Counted from the stretch's first letter, positions 18,327-27,650 are shown. The stretch is DNA of 64,000 bases from Pseudoalteromonas caenipelagi (GCF_013140855.1 NZ_JABBPG010000008.1:62001-126000), one strand, 5' to 3'. The notes: generated from the letters alone by a model not told the origin. Numbers and translations: made by a program.

Positions 18327-19358
18327 TTAAAGTAGCCCAGAATGATGTTGGGCTACTGTTTTTACATTACAATGCTGCTCTAGTAAGGCCATTGGTACGA
18401 ACTTTTTGGGCCTAACTTTTTGATAATCAGCTACCTGTTTAGTGAACTGAGCTGAGATCCAAGGCACATTAAGCATATTAACGTACCGCCCAATAGACGC
18501 CTGTTGACCATATTCAAACAAAAAACGACCGTGCTCAATGGCGTATGCAAAACGTGTATGCTGAATATTGTTAGGTGCTTGCATAGCGTTAACAAATGAG
18601 CGCATTATCACAAAGTGATAGTAGTAATGATGATTGCTACCTGCAATTGAGAAAATAGATTGTCTAACCGAATTTTGGTAGCGCCAAAATTGTGAGTAAT
18701 CAGATAACAAAATCTCTGTATTTAGCAAGTTTAAGCCGACACGTGCTGCGGTTTCTGTTTCACCAGCTAGGCTTAAGTCTCTATATAGCTCTTTGAATAA
18801 CGCTCTGGCTTTATACAAATTATTGGTATCAAGAAAATGATTTGCTACATTGATTTTGACCCGTAAATGCTGTTGCTCATTAGTAGCTAATTTAGCCGCT
18901 TTATCTAACATGTCTTTTGCTTTGTCGTATTGTTTAGCGTGCAACATGGCTGATTGTAGATTGAGCAAAGTATGAAAGCTAAAGTTCTTATCGCCATTAT
19001 TCAAAGCCAAAGCGCATTGATAAGCTTTCATTGCATCTTCGTAACGGCCGTTAATTCTTAACAATACACCCATATTACTGACGAGTTTTGCATGATGGTT
19101 TTCTATATAGGGCTGCCAGATTGGCTGCGTTAGCTTTTGGGCAATATCATTGGCCAGCTGTGGTTGGTTACTGACGATCGCAGCTCGTAATGTTAATTGA
19201 TAAAATTGTGCTGAGCCGGTGTTAGCTGGCAGTTTTGGGTGATCATAATAGCGCTGCGCAAGCTCTTGTGGCTCAGCCATAAACTGTGCTTTGAGTTCAG
19301 TGAGATCTAGCGGCATACCTTGCAAAAGGGCAATTAAAACAGCAAAATTTAGCAGCAT
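18327..19358 (-). CDS. Exported TPR-like protein, paralogue of 9012-9989
   Basis: A 343-residue protein. ATG at 19358 is chosen over an in-frame ATG six codons upstream because AGGAGT lies five bases before it and the signal peptide (MLLNFAVLIALLQG) starts there. Helical repeats of TPR type run through the middle (YEDAMKAYQCALAL, YDKAKDMLDKAAKLA). Layout, length and the positively charged segment QKVRPKK near the end match the protein at 9012. Likely periplasmic; no function recognised. It converges on the amylase gene and its last codons lie inside a terminator-like hairpin. Confidence 0.7.
   Translation of the reverse strand: MLLNFAVLIALLQGMPLDLTELKAQFMAEPQELAQRYYDHPKLPANTGSAQFYQLTLRAAIVSNQPQLANDIAQKLTQPIWQPYIENHHAKLVSNMGVLLRINGRYEDAMKAYQCALALNNGDKNFSFHTLLNLQSAMLHAKQYDKAKDMLDKAAKLATNEQQHLRVKINVANHFLDTNNLYKARALFKELYRDLSLAGETETAARVGLNLLNTEILLSDYSQFWRYQNSVRQSIFSIAGSNHHYYYHFVIMRSFVNAMQAPNNIQHTRFAYAIEHGRFLFEYGQQASIGRYVNMLNVPWISAQFTKQVADYQKVRPKKFVPMALLEQHCNVKTVAQHHSGLL
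18331..18357. terminator. Terminator hairpin shared by convergent genes
   Basis: AGTAGCCCA and TGGGCTACT form a 9-bp perfect stem around 9 bases. On the + strand GTTTTTA follows, fitting a terminator for the amylase 22 bases after its stop. The hairpin sits inside the last codons of the minus-strand TPR gene, so that gene's 3' end doubles as the amylase terminator. Confidence 0.6.
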
Positions 19359-19482
19359 ATTCACTCCTGAAGTCAATAGCGTATCTACCTATGCCAATTT
19401 AATCGACTGGTTAGACTGCTTACGGTTAAGGCTTTGAATGCAGTGTATCATCGAAAAAAAGATCGTAAAGGAAATAACAACA

Positions 19483-20082
19483 ATGTGGATAAGAAATGAG
19501 CCGTTGTTTGGGCGTCATGTCACTTTGCAGCCTCTAAATTTAAGTCATACACAAGGCTTACAAAATGCTGTAAAAGACGGTGAATCATGGCGATTATGGT
19601 ATGCCAGCGTGCCAAAACCTGAACAAATGAAAGGGTATGTAGATCGAGCGTTAGAGGCGGTGCAACTCGGCGATATAGCTTACGCTGTGATCAACAATGA
19701 AACAGGAAAAGTAGCGGGCACGACGCGCTATTATCAGGTCGATGCTAAAAACAAAAGAGCCGCGATTGGTTATACTTGGTACGCCAATAGTGTACGTCGA
19801 ACAGCCATTAACACCGAGGCTAAGCTGTTGCTATTACAAAATATATTTGACACATACAGTGCTATTGCGGTGGAGTTTAAAACTCACCTCTTTAATCAGA
19901 CTTCTCGTCAAGCTATTGAGCGATTAGGTGCCAAGTTAGATGGTGTACTACGAGCCCACCAGATCATGCCTGATGGTTCACTTAGAGATACGGCGGTGTA
20001 TTCAATCATAGCCAGTGAATGGCCCGCTGTACGCAATAATTTGCAACATAGGCTAGGAGCGTTTCCCTGCTCAGCGACATAA
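19483..20082 (+). CDS. GNAT acetyltransferase, RimJ/RimL type
   Basis: A 199-residue protein with the RimJ/RimL layout: N-terminal GRHVTLQPLNLSH, central DIAYAVINNETGKVAGTTRYY, then IGYTWYANSVRRTAINTEAK and the C-terminal NQTSRQAIERLGAKLDGVLRAHQ. It acetylates an amino group, perhaps a protein N-terminus or a small molecule. ATG at 19483 is preferred over 19438 because AAAGGA precedes it and the family starts at about this residue. Single gene. Confidence 0.82.
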   Translation: MWIRNEPLFGRHVTLQPLNLSHTQGLQNAVKDGESWRLWYASVPKPEQMKGYVDRALEAVQLGDIAYAVINNETGKVAGTTRYYQVDAKNKRAAIGYTWYANSVRRTAINTEAKLLLLQNIFDTYSAIAVEFKTHLFNQTSRQAIERLGAKLDGVLRAHQIMPDGSLRDTAVYSIIASEWPAVRNNLQHRLGAFPCSAT

Positions 20083-20167
20083 TCAATAGGTTAACATGCG
20101 TTAATTTTGAACTCGTTTGTTGCTAATTTAGTCTAGGTACAGCGGATTATAAAAATAAGGGATAGCG

Positions 20168-20336
20168 ATGATTACATTTGACACACTGCTTTAGGTTTTG
20201 CGCTGGTGGGAGTCTTTGCTTCACGTTTTACTGCTTGGTTGATAACAAAGCCAAAGTTGTGGCAGGGCTCAATACATGAGCTGGTTTGACTTTTGTTTCT
20301 TCAGGATTGGCCGTTGAATTAGTGTGCCTAAAGTAG
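20168..20336 (+). pseudogene. Decayed LysE/RhtB-family gene fragment
   Basis: Pieces in different frames read as one LysE-like protein: MITFDTLL, then GFALVGVFASRFT (one base shifted), then ITKPKLWQ, and AGLTFVSSGLAVELV near the end after an in-frame TGA. The first part resembles the family N-terminus and the last part its C-terminal WRGLN..AGLTFV-type helix; most of the middle is gone. About 170 bases remain of a gene usually near 600. The rest of 20083-20438 holds nothing else I can support. Confidence 0.5.
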
Positions 20337-20438
20337 AGTGCTTGAAAATTCTCATCTTAGCCACCACATAACACTATCATTGGTCCTTATTTTAAGCGTA
20401 AAGTAAGGGCGTATTATCAAAGTATCGAAGGTAAAGTA

Positions 20439-20702
20439 ATGAACCCTATTTTAGCGATTTTAAAAGAGCACAATATTAGCGACGAGCAAGTACAGGCGCT
20501 ATTTCAAACGTTAACTGAAAATCCGATGATGGCAATGGGTGTGATAGCACAGCTAGGGATCCCACAAGAAAAACTGCAGCAGTTAATGGGACTGGTAATG
20601 CAAAACCCTGCGCTTATCAAAGAAGCGGTTGATGAACTAGGCTTAGATTTTTCTAAAGTCGAGCAGGCAAAAGAAAAGCTTAACCAACAGCAGTCTAATT
20701 AA
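20439..20702 (+). CDS. DUF2999-family protein
   Basis: An 87-residue protein rich in M, Q and L, predicted to be all-helical, cytoplasmic and without a signal peptide. Segments such as HNISDEQVQALFQTLTENPM, LGIPQEKLQQLMGLVMQNPA and IKEAVDELGLD match my memory of DUF2999 proteins of Vibrio, Shewanella and Pseudoalteromonas. GAAGG precedes the ATG. Function unknown. Confidence 0.7.
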   Translation: MNPILAILKEHNISDEQVQALFQTLTENPMMAMGVIAQLGIPQEKLQQLMGLVMQNPALIKEAVDELGLDFSKVEQAKEKLNQQQSN

Positions 20703-20714
20703 TTTCTTCTAAAA

Positions 20715-20738
20715 CACGGCAAGCATTCGTTTGCCGTG
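20715..20738 (+). terminator. Hairpin after the DUF2999 gene
   Basis: CACGGCAA and TTGCCGTG form an 8-bp stem around 8 bases, starting 13 bases after the stop codon. No T-tract follows, so termination is possible but not certain. Confidence 0.45.
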
Positions 20739-21205
20739 CGCTTATCGCTCACTTCAGTTAAAGCATCACGCCTTGTCACACCCCAAAGCGACCTAGTCAA
20801 AACGCGGTTAAAAATTTTAAGATTAAATAATGTAAAGCTTTGAGCGTATTTTTGCTGAGTTAATTTAATTGTGATGATTGTGCTTAGTCCATTCTGAAAC
20901 CAGTTTGAATTACTTGGCAATCGAAACGATTTTGCTACCCTAAAATTGCAACTTTTTTAAGTCACAGAACGAAAACACTGCAATTTGAATGTAAAAAATG
21001 AAACCTCAACCAACTTTTCTACACCACAAAAGCGATTATGTGAGAATAAACTCGTTTTATTACTTATCAGTAATATTTTAAATTAGTGGCTTTTTGGTTT
21101 AGCTTAGGAAGAGGGTAGGTATAACCCACTCCATTCTAGGTTTGCTCTAATACACTAGAGCTTGATTTGTACTTCTAGCGTATTTCCCCACATGGAGGTG
21201 GGGTA
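20739..21205. other. Intergenic region without a supported gene
   Basis: About 470 AT-rich bases. Short in-frame stretches lack ribosome-binding sites and resemble nothing known. Two small hairpins are visible: GCTCTA/TAGAGC at 21144-21161 and CCCCAC/GTGGGG at 21186-21203; neither has a T-tract. The dispersed repeat copy B follows. Confidence 0.4.
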
Positions 21206-21285
21206 ACTATGTAAACTGGCTTTGCCTTGCATAAATACCTATCAACCTGCTGAAATAACAAATTCGAAAGATCAACAGGTCCTAG
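21206..21285. repeat. Dispersed intergenic repeat, copy B
   Basis: Same orientation as copy A (14891-14972); shared blocks include CTGGCT, TGCCTTG, TAAAT, ATCAA, GAAAGAT and AACAGG. It begins downstream of the collagenase gene and stops about 15 bases before its stop codon. It may be a small non-autonomous repeat typical of this genus, but only two copies are visible here. Confidence 0.65.
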
Positions 21286-21300
21286 CGTGAAGTTTTCAAG

Positions 21301-23946
21301 TTAGTGAGTATAAGACCCTGTCAACGTTGCGCCGCTAAACATAGGAACTGCACTGAGCATTATGTAATAGACCCCACCAGCTGTGGAAGCAAAGTGACAC
21401 GTTTCTCGGTTTCCGACTATCCAAGGGCGGCAATGATAGTCTTTTTTGCTCGGCTCACTGCCAAATTTCACATGCATGTCCAGTTCACCAGTTCCACCAG
21501 TGGTACTGAAGGTAATGTCTTTCGCATCTGCGGGCACGGTCATGGTGTACATCAGTTGACCATGATCGGCGACATTCACAGGGACAGAAACACCATTTTG
21601 TAATTCGTTATCACCGACAATGGGTTGCTGAATATAGCGAGCCAGTAAGGTGGTATTTTGAAAACCGTTGTCTGAATCTACGGCAATGTAATGCCAGCCT
21701 TTTTGAATGTTATCGACGGTAATGGTTTCGCTGTTGTTAGGTCCCTTTGATTCATGCGTATACTGCCAGCCGTTATCTGGGCGACCATATTCATAGTAAA
21801 GCTCTGCATTGCCGCTGCCATGGCGTAACGTGATCTGTAACGATACATTTTTTAACCCATCAGGCACATACAAGGGGTACTCTTTGACTCTGCGGGTGGG
21901 ATCGGGTGCGACACACAATGCATGACCTGCTTGGCTGCGAGTGTCTGTTGTTGGTGGTTGCACTGCACAGGCATCTACCCCAACATTATCACTGCCTTGT
22001 ATATCATCGACATTAACGGGTTCAATGGGTGAGGGGGGGCGGGTTGTATCGGTGCTGCATCCGCTATAATCAACTTGTTGTAACCAACTGGCAAACGAAG
22101 TATCAAATAACTTTTGCGATACCCATTTATCAACAAGCTCAGTGCGATAGCGTTGATATTCGCCGGCTTTAAATAGCGCTAACATGTTAAAAAACGCCTC
22201 GTTTTGTTGTTCGTACATATACCTTGTTGCAAGGTAGCCCCAATCATAAATACGTGTTTGGCCAACGCCATATTCATTGCTAAAAATGGTGCTGAGCGAA
22301 TAAGTGCCTTTTCTGGCTTCTTCTATTGCATTGGCGTTACATGTTTTTAGAGAACTATATTCAGCAATGCCTTCGCCAAACCAGACCGTGCGACCCGCAT
22401 CATTACTATCACGAAAATCACCTTTGGAGATGTATCGTCCTTCTAGATAATGAACATATTCATGGCGTAAGTTCCAGATATCAAAAATAGGTCGCTCAGA
22501 CACATGTTCATAGGCATAAAATGTGGCTTGATCACCGGCTTTAGCAGGATCCCCTTCTCGGTAGGTACCGCCGTTACTGGTGCTGACATTAAACAGCACG
22601 CCACCATAGGTCACCCATTCTTTTTTATCATTGAAGATCACCATTTTCAAAGAATCATTGTCATCAGGTGTGACTGGAATATGGTTAGTACGCAGCAATT
22701 GGTGAAAGTGCTCGTCGTGGGTTTTTAAGGAATTACAGGTCCATGCTAATTGTGCATCATCCATGTCTTGAGCCCAAATAAACAAATTGCCTGATGGACA
22801 TTCCACGCGATTGTTTAGCACTTGCTCGATAATTTCTGCTCTTTTGTTACACACAGAGTAAGCGTCGCATTGGCGGTTGTAGTTAATCGATTCTAAAACC
22901 GCTAAATACAGGGTACGTTCTTTATCGGTTTTCAATGGCCCGTAGGTCGTGAGTACTTTTGAGATCTCTGCGCTCAGTCTCCCCTCAATAGCAGCAAAAT
23001 GAGAGTCGTTTTTACCTTTGTAAAGGTTAACTAGCTGGTAGCCCAAATTAAACAAATGATAGTCATTGGCTGATTTACGCAACCAATTCAGATTGTTGTA
23101 AATAAACCCTGTAATAGCATCAATTAAAGCCATGTTATGTTGCTGAGCGCGACAGGTTTCGTCTCTGGCACAGTCATTCAAAACTTGCCAAAACAACGGG
23201 GTAACTGAACGGGCCCAGTCATTGATATGCTCGTAAGACTCATCGAAACGAGCAAGTACGCCCAGTGCAATGGGGACTAAAAACTGGCCGATTTGCGCAT
23301 TTTTAATAATACCCGTTGCGCTTCTGACCACTTGCGCATGGGTGGCGGTTTTATCGAAAAAATGGCTGTTCGCATAGAGGGCATTGACCGCTTGTGTCAT
23401 GGCTTGTTTTGTTGTTGGATTTACAAAGCGTCGATTATCGTAATACGCATATGCTTTTAACCAGTAGAATAAACTGCTCAGATATGCGGCGTTTGTTTGT
23501 CCATCATAGCTGCGCAGTTGGCTTTTTAACTCGGTTATAACGGTATTAAAGTTAGCGTCTGTATATCCGCCTAGTGTTAGCGTTTCGGGTTTATCGTTAA
23601 ATAAAGTATCAATACATTCGTGGCCATAATTTTTAATCGCATCTAAAAATACCGAACCACTGAGGTGGCTAAACGCCTCCGTAGGGCAGGTTTGCGTTGT
23701 TGCAGCTTGGCCGCTCATTATCATCAATTGCGGCTCGCTCAGTTTAGGCTGAGCCAAGTTTATCGTTGGTTTATCGCTAGGTGACTTATCGTTGAACATC
23801 GCATCGGGTGTGTACTCTGCGTCAGCACTGATATGTGCAATGTCAGTAGCATGGTCAAGGGTTCCTATATCTCTATCATCTTGTGCCCAAGCCCATGTGC
23901 AGCTTAATGCTACCACCAAAGGTGTGATCTTAATTGTTTTATACAT
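21301..23946 (-). CDS. Secreted M9 microbial collagenase with two PPC domains
   Basis: An 881-residue zinc protease of the Vibrio-type M9 family, which cleaves native collagen outside the cell. ATG at 23946 is chosen because AGGA precedes it and a signal peptide (MYKTIKITPLVVALSCTWAWA) begins there; an in-frame start 17 codons upstream lacks these. The M9 N-terminal activator-like region runs to about 400. The gluzincin motif HEYVH is at about 495-499, with the third zinc ligand Glu525 in WFGEGIAEY. Two C-terminal pre-peptidase (PPC) domains follow (about 670-770 and 785-880). It lies 71 bases after the M43 protease on the same strand, with a hairpin between. Confidence 0.92.
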   Translation of the reverse strand: MYKTIKITPLVVALSCTWAWAQDDRDIGTLDHATDIAHISADAEYTPDAMFNDKSPSDKPTINLAQPKLSEPQLMIMSGQAATTQTCPTEAFSHLSGSVFLDAIKNYGHECIDTLFNDKPETLTLGGYTDANFNTVITELKSQLRSYDGQTNAAYLSSLFYWLKAYAYYDNRRFVNPTTKQAMTQAVNALYANSHFFDKTATHAQVVRSATGIIKNAQIGQFLVPIALGVLARFDESYEHINDWARSVTPLFWQVLNDCARDETCRAQQHNMALIDAITGFIYNNLNWLRKSANDYHLFNLGYQLVNLYKGKNDSHFAAIEGRLSAEISKVLTTYGPLKTDKERTLYLAVLESINYNRQCDAYSVCNKRAEIIEQVLNNRVECPSGNLFIWAQDMDDAQLAWTCNSLKTHDEHFHQLLRTNHIPVTPDDNDSLKMVIFNDKKEWVTYGGVLFNVSTSNGGTYREGDPAKAGDQATFYAYEHVSERPIFDIWNLRHEYVHYLEGRYISKGDFRDSNDAGRTVWFGEGIAEYSSLKTCNANAIEEARKGTYSLSTIFSNEYGVGQTRIYDWGYLATRYMYEQQNEAFFNMLALFKAGEYQRYRTELVDKWVSQKLFDTSFASWLQQVDYSGCSTDTTRPPSPIEPVNVDDIQGSDNVGVDACAVQPPTTDTRSQAGHALCVAPDPTRRVKEYPLYVPDGLKNVSLQITLRHGSGNAELYYEYGRPDNGWQYTHESKGPNNSETITVDNIQKGWHYIAVDSDNGFQNTTLLARYIQQPIVGDNELQNGVSVPVNVADHGQLMYTMTVPADAKDITFSTTGGTGELDMHVKFGSEPSKKDYHCRPWIVGNRETCHFASTAGGVYYIMLSAVPMFSGATLTGSYTH

Positions 23947-23972
23947 GTTGTTTTCCTGAGTTGGTGAGAGTG

Positions 23973-24011
23973 AATATCGGGCACTTTTAATACTCAATTG
24001 TGCCCGATATT
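23973..24011 (-). other. 12-bp-stem hairpin between the M43 and M9 genes
   Basis: AATATCGGGCAC and GTGCCCGATATT pair perfectly over 12 bp around a 15-base loop, filling most of the 71-base gap. No T-tract follows on either strand, so RNA processing, stabilisation or attenuation is as likely as termination. Confidence 0.55.
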
Positions 24012-24017
24012 TAAAAG

Positions 24018-27000
24018 TTACAGTGGGCGACAGCCGGCGACGTCGTAATCTACAACTATCGTGGCACCAGTCGCATCCCCTGAAATTTGTAAGTAGCCCC
24101 AGTAACGAGACTGTTCGTTAATTTCATAGAGCAGACATTGTTGGTTACCTTGAGTGAAGGACACGGCCTCATGATCGGAACCATCAGTTTTTGGCCAGTG
24201 ACCATCACCGAAATAAACTTTGGCATCAGAGGGGGCATTGATAAGTGTGATGGCTACGTTTTTTGGACCTCGGTCCATGCCTGCGAAGGAGTGGCCGCGC
24301 GTGCCATTAATGCAGCGTGGTTCAGTTGGCGCGAGCGCTCTCGTATAAACACCATCGAAGTCGGCACAGGCGTCTGTTAATGGCGGGTGATCAACATTCA
24401 CTGTGATGGTGGTATTAGCCGTCATGTTGTCATTGTCTGTCACGGTTAAGGTGACTTGATAGATGCCTGCTTGCTCGTAACTGTGTGTTGGATTGGCAAA
24501 ATTGCTTTGCGTACCGTCATCAAAATCCCATTGATAGGCGGTGATCAGCCCATACTGGTCGTCAGAACCCGCGCTGCTGAAAGCGACTTGTTGGCCAATT
24601 TGTAGCTTCGACGTTGAAGCATGGGCGTGAGCAACTGGTGGCTGAGGTGCTGGTGGAATGTTGGAGCATTGTGCGAAGCTACATAAGGCTTCAAGTGCTG
24701 CTACGTCTGCGTTATCAACAACACCATCGCCGTTAATATCAAAGCTGCTGTCGATAGGCAGATTCGCCGCGATAGCTGCGCTTATGGCATTGATATCATC
24801 AGTGTCTACATTGCCATCTTGATCGTAATCGCCGATCGGCAATACCTGATAGATAACCTGTACACTGGCGCTGGCATTTTTATTATCAGTGACCGTTAGT
24901 GTAACTGGGTAGCTACCAGCACGCTCAAAATGGTGTGTAACCACAGCACCTGAGTATGTTAAACCGTGATTTAAATCCCATTTATATTCAACAAGCGTTC
25001 CGTCTTGATCGCTAGATCGAGTACCGTCTAGTTGCACCGCAATGCCCGCTCTCACCGTTTGATTGCCACCCGCATCAGCATTGGGTAAACGGTTTGGCGC
25101 TGAGTGATCAGCATCACGATGAATATCATAATAAGCTCTAAAACGCAGTGACTCGTAATCTTTAAATGGGTCAATCATAACTTGGTAAATGCCACCTTGT
25201 TCAAACTGACACAATTCAGTTTGATTCGGAGCTTCCCAAGGACGACAGTCATATTGAGATTTCGACACAGCTTGATTACGACTCACATGAATGTCTGGGT
25301 CGCCATTATAATATTCAACAAGTTCAAATGTGACTAACGACGCAGCATCAGGCACAGCAAACTCATAGCGATAAACGTGCCCATTCGCGTGGGTAGCGAG
25401 ATCTAATTCATCAGCTAAATAAACACGCTCACAGTCGCTGCATAATGGCGCATCATTTGGTGAGAGCTCAGTGATCACAGCACTGGTATGTGCCGTCGCG
25501 GTATTACCCGAATTATCTGTTACAGTGAGACTAACATTGTAAGTACCGGTGTGTGAGTAGGTATGTGTTGTTTGTGCATCCGTGCTTTGTGTACCGTCTC
25601 CAAAATCCCATAAATAAGATTCGATTTTTCCATCCGGATCATTTGAACCAGCACTATTAAATTCAAGCGCGTGACCCACAGCCTCATAGCGAGTCTTGCC
25701 ATTGACATTAGCAAATGGTAATTGGTTTTGTGTGCTGGCAATTTCATAGTAAACCTGAATTGATGCATTGCTGTAGGTTTCAAATGGCTCAATGAACAGG
25801 TCAAAATCTCCTCCACCTTGGAACTCACAGTATTCTGAGATCCCTTTCCAAGTGAAAGGTCGACAGTCGAAATCGGTTTTTGATACAGCACGATTTTTGG
25901 CGACATAGAGGTCGAGATCACCGTTTATTTTGATTGTTCCATCTGCCATTTTTGGGCCTTGATAGCCACCGGGCACCACAACCACGACGCGTGATGCCTC
26001 TTCAGGTACACTAAATTGAAAATCATACGTTTTACCTGGGCGTTCACTCCAAGAGCCGTTGTTTTTGTTCGCCCATAAGTTGTCTATGCTCAATACGGAG
26101 TAGCGTTGCTCCCCTTCCTTTAGGTATGGGTCTTCACCTTGAAGTACGCTGAATTTTGAATTACTAAATGACGTAAAGGCATGTACAGAGGCAAAATAAG
26201 GCACAGTCACGTCTGGAATATCGACCGTTGCAAGCTCTCGATCTCCTGCGGAATTAAAAGACACTATGTCTGCAACCCATTGGTCCGAGTCCCCAGTTGG
26301 TGCTGTAGGAGCCTGCCCTTTTGAAACATACATATCAGGGTCTTCTGTATGTCCATTAAGGTAAAACAAGATATTCTTAGCATCAAAAGGTAAATTTACT
26401 TCGAAGGTCTCAATCGCCCCTTTATCCGCAAAAGGGATATCGTGGCTGGCAAGTAATTTTCCGCTTGGCTCAACATTCAACCCAGATACGCCATCCCAAG
26501 GATGCGCACTATTACTCACATATTGGGACAGGCCTGTTGCTATCAAATTTTCATTGGACCAAAGTGTATTACGAGCAGGGTTATGCAGTGCTGCGGTCAT
26601 CCTGTTTACTTGTTCTTGTGTAAACATGGCGTAATTATCGGAGTAATGCATAAAATTTTCAGTGTTGGTGGGCTGCCCTAAGCAATTAGGTGCATTATTT
26701 TGCATATCGCTAGGCATAGACATTTGAGGTGTATCGCAGCTTCTGTCACCCGTCGAAGCACAAAAGGCTTCATTAGTGATTGAACACTGCTTGGTTTCAA
26801 AGGTATGGATCAGATTTAACCAGTGACCGAATTCATGAGTGAGTACTGAGCGGAAGTTTTCACTGGTGTTGTTGCCCACATAATGGCCGTTGTATACAAC
26901 ACGCGCCGTGCCTTGCTCCGTCATCGCCAGCTCTGGATACCATGCGACTCCTGATTTATTAAGCTTGCCATCATCATATAAATCATGCATTAGATAAACA

Positions 27001-27650
27001 TTCATGTAACTGTAGTTATCCCACGCATCAGCCTGTATTTGAGCTAAGGTTTCGTCATCATAATTACCATACCCTTTTTGCTCACGTGCGTGGCGAACGA
27101 TCCCCGAAGTGTCGTTGCCTTGTGGGTTTTTCCCTGCCAACACAAACTCTATATTGAGGTTCTCTCTAATTGCTTGAAACTGTGGTGTTATCTCGGGCGA
27201 GTCGATGGATAAACCTTGAAAATCATTATTTAGTTTAGTCAGCGCGTCCTGAATTTTATCATCGGTTAAACATTTTTGTGTTTCATCCGCACAGTTGTAT
27301 TCATCACCATACACATGAAAAACCACAGGAATATAATAACGCCCTGGAACTGCGACACTGTTTTGGAGTAACTCTTCAGGTAGTGACGTACTTTCCATGG
27401 ATTTAGACATCATAGGGCGTGAGAGCGTTTTTGCTACACGATATTGCTTAGATTCGCGCTGTAGTGCGGACCAATCTTGACCATTGTCTTCAATGCCGCA
27501 ATCGGGTGCTAACGCCTGCTGGAGTTGTTCGTTGTGTGTGAGCTTTATATGGCTCGCCGGCTGAAGGATGGAATTTGTGCCTGCATATGTCGTTAAATGT
27601 GCCATACAGGCACCAAACGTACAGATACCGACTAGGGTTTTTAGTTTCAT
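24018..27650 (-). CDS. Secreted M43 metalloprotease with PPC, PKD and dockerin-like domains
   Basis: A 1210-residue modular exoprotein. Signal peptide about 1-23. The catalytic domain has the metzincin motif HEFGHWLNLIH (about 272-282) and a downstream MHYSDN Met-turn, placing it in the M43 (pappalysin/cytophagalysin) family. Then come PPC-like beta domains with DPDMYVSK, GDLDLYVAK and GDPDIHVSR cores, and three PKD domains (about 643-727, 857-938 and 1000-1085) with YLWDFGDGT, YKWDL and YQWDFDDGT. Between PKD 2 and 3 (about 938-985) sit two calcium-loop repeats, DYDQDGNVDTDD and DINGDGVVDNADV, of dockerin type. A further C-terminal beta domain ends in CRPL. It is transcribed toward the collagenase gene and probably with it. 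Confidence 0.88.
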   Translation of the reverse strand: MKLKTLVGICTFGACMAHLTTYAGTNSILQPASHIKLTHNEQLQQALAPDCGIEDNGQDWSALQRESKQYRVAKTLSRPMMSKSMESTSLPEELLQNSVAVPGRYYIPVVFHVYGDEYNCADETQKCLTDDKIQDALTKLNNDFQGLSIDSPEITPQFQAIRENLNIEFVLAGKNPQGNDTSGIVRHAREQKGYGNYDDETLAQIQADAWDNYSYMNVYLMHDLYDDGKLNKSGVAWYPELAMTEQGTARVVYNGHYVGNNTSENFRSVLTHEFGHWLNLIHTFETKQCSITNEAFCASTGDRSCDTPQMSMPSDMQNNAPNCLGQPTNTENFMHYSDNYAMFTQEQVNRMTAALHNPARNTLWSNENLIATGLSQYVSNSAHPWDGVSGLNVEPSGKLLASHDIPFADKGAIETFEVNLPFDAKNILFYLNGHTEDPDMYVSKGQAPTAPTGDSDQWVADIVSFNSAGDRELATVDIPDVTVPYFASVHAFTSFSNSKFSVLQGEDPYLKEGEQRYSVLSIDNLWANKNNGSWSERPGKTYDFQFSVPEEASRVVVVVPGGYQGPKMADGTIKINGDLDLYVAKNRAVSKTDFDCRPFTWKGISEYCEFQGGGDFDLFIEPFETYSNASIQVYYEIASTQNQLPFANVNGKTRYEAVGHALEFNSAGSNDPDGKIESYLWDFGDGTQSTDAQTTHTYSHTGTYNVSLTVTDNSGNTATAHTSAVITELSPNDAPLCSDCERVYLADELDLATHANGHVYRYEFAVPDAASLVTFELVEYYNGDPDIHVSRNQAVSKSQYDCRPWEAPNQTELCQFEQGGIYQVMIDPFKDYESLRFRAYYDIHRDADHSAPNRLPNADAGGNQTVRAGIAVQLDGTRSSDQDGTLVEYKWDLNHGLTYSGAVVTHHFERAGSYPVTLTVTDNKNASASVQVIYQVLPIGDYDQDGNVDTDDINAISAAIAANLPIDSSFDINGDGVVDNADVAALEALCSFAQCSNIPPAPQPPVAHAHASTSKLQIGQQVAFSSAGSDDQYGLITAYQWDFDDGTQSNFANPTHSYEQAGIYQVTLTVTDNDNMTANTTITVNVDHPPLTDACADFDGVYTRALAPTEPRCINGTRGHSFAGMDRGPKNVAITLINAPSDAKVYFGDGHWPKTDGSDHEAVSFTQGNQQCLLYEINEQSRYWGYLQISGDATGATIVVDYDVAGCRPL

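Noticed and set aside
21186..21203. CCCCAC/GTGGGG hairpin as a terminator of the collagenase gene
   Set aside because: It has no T-tract and lies about 100 bases past the stop, beyond the dispersed repeat.
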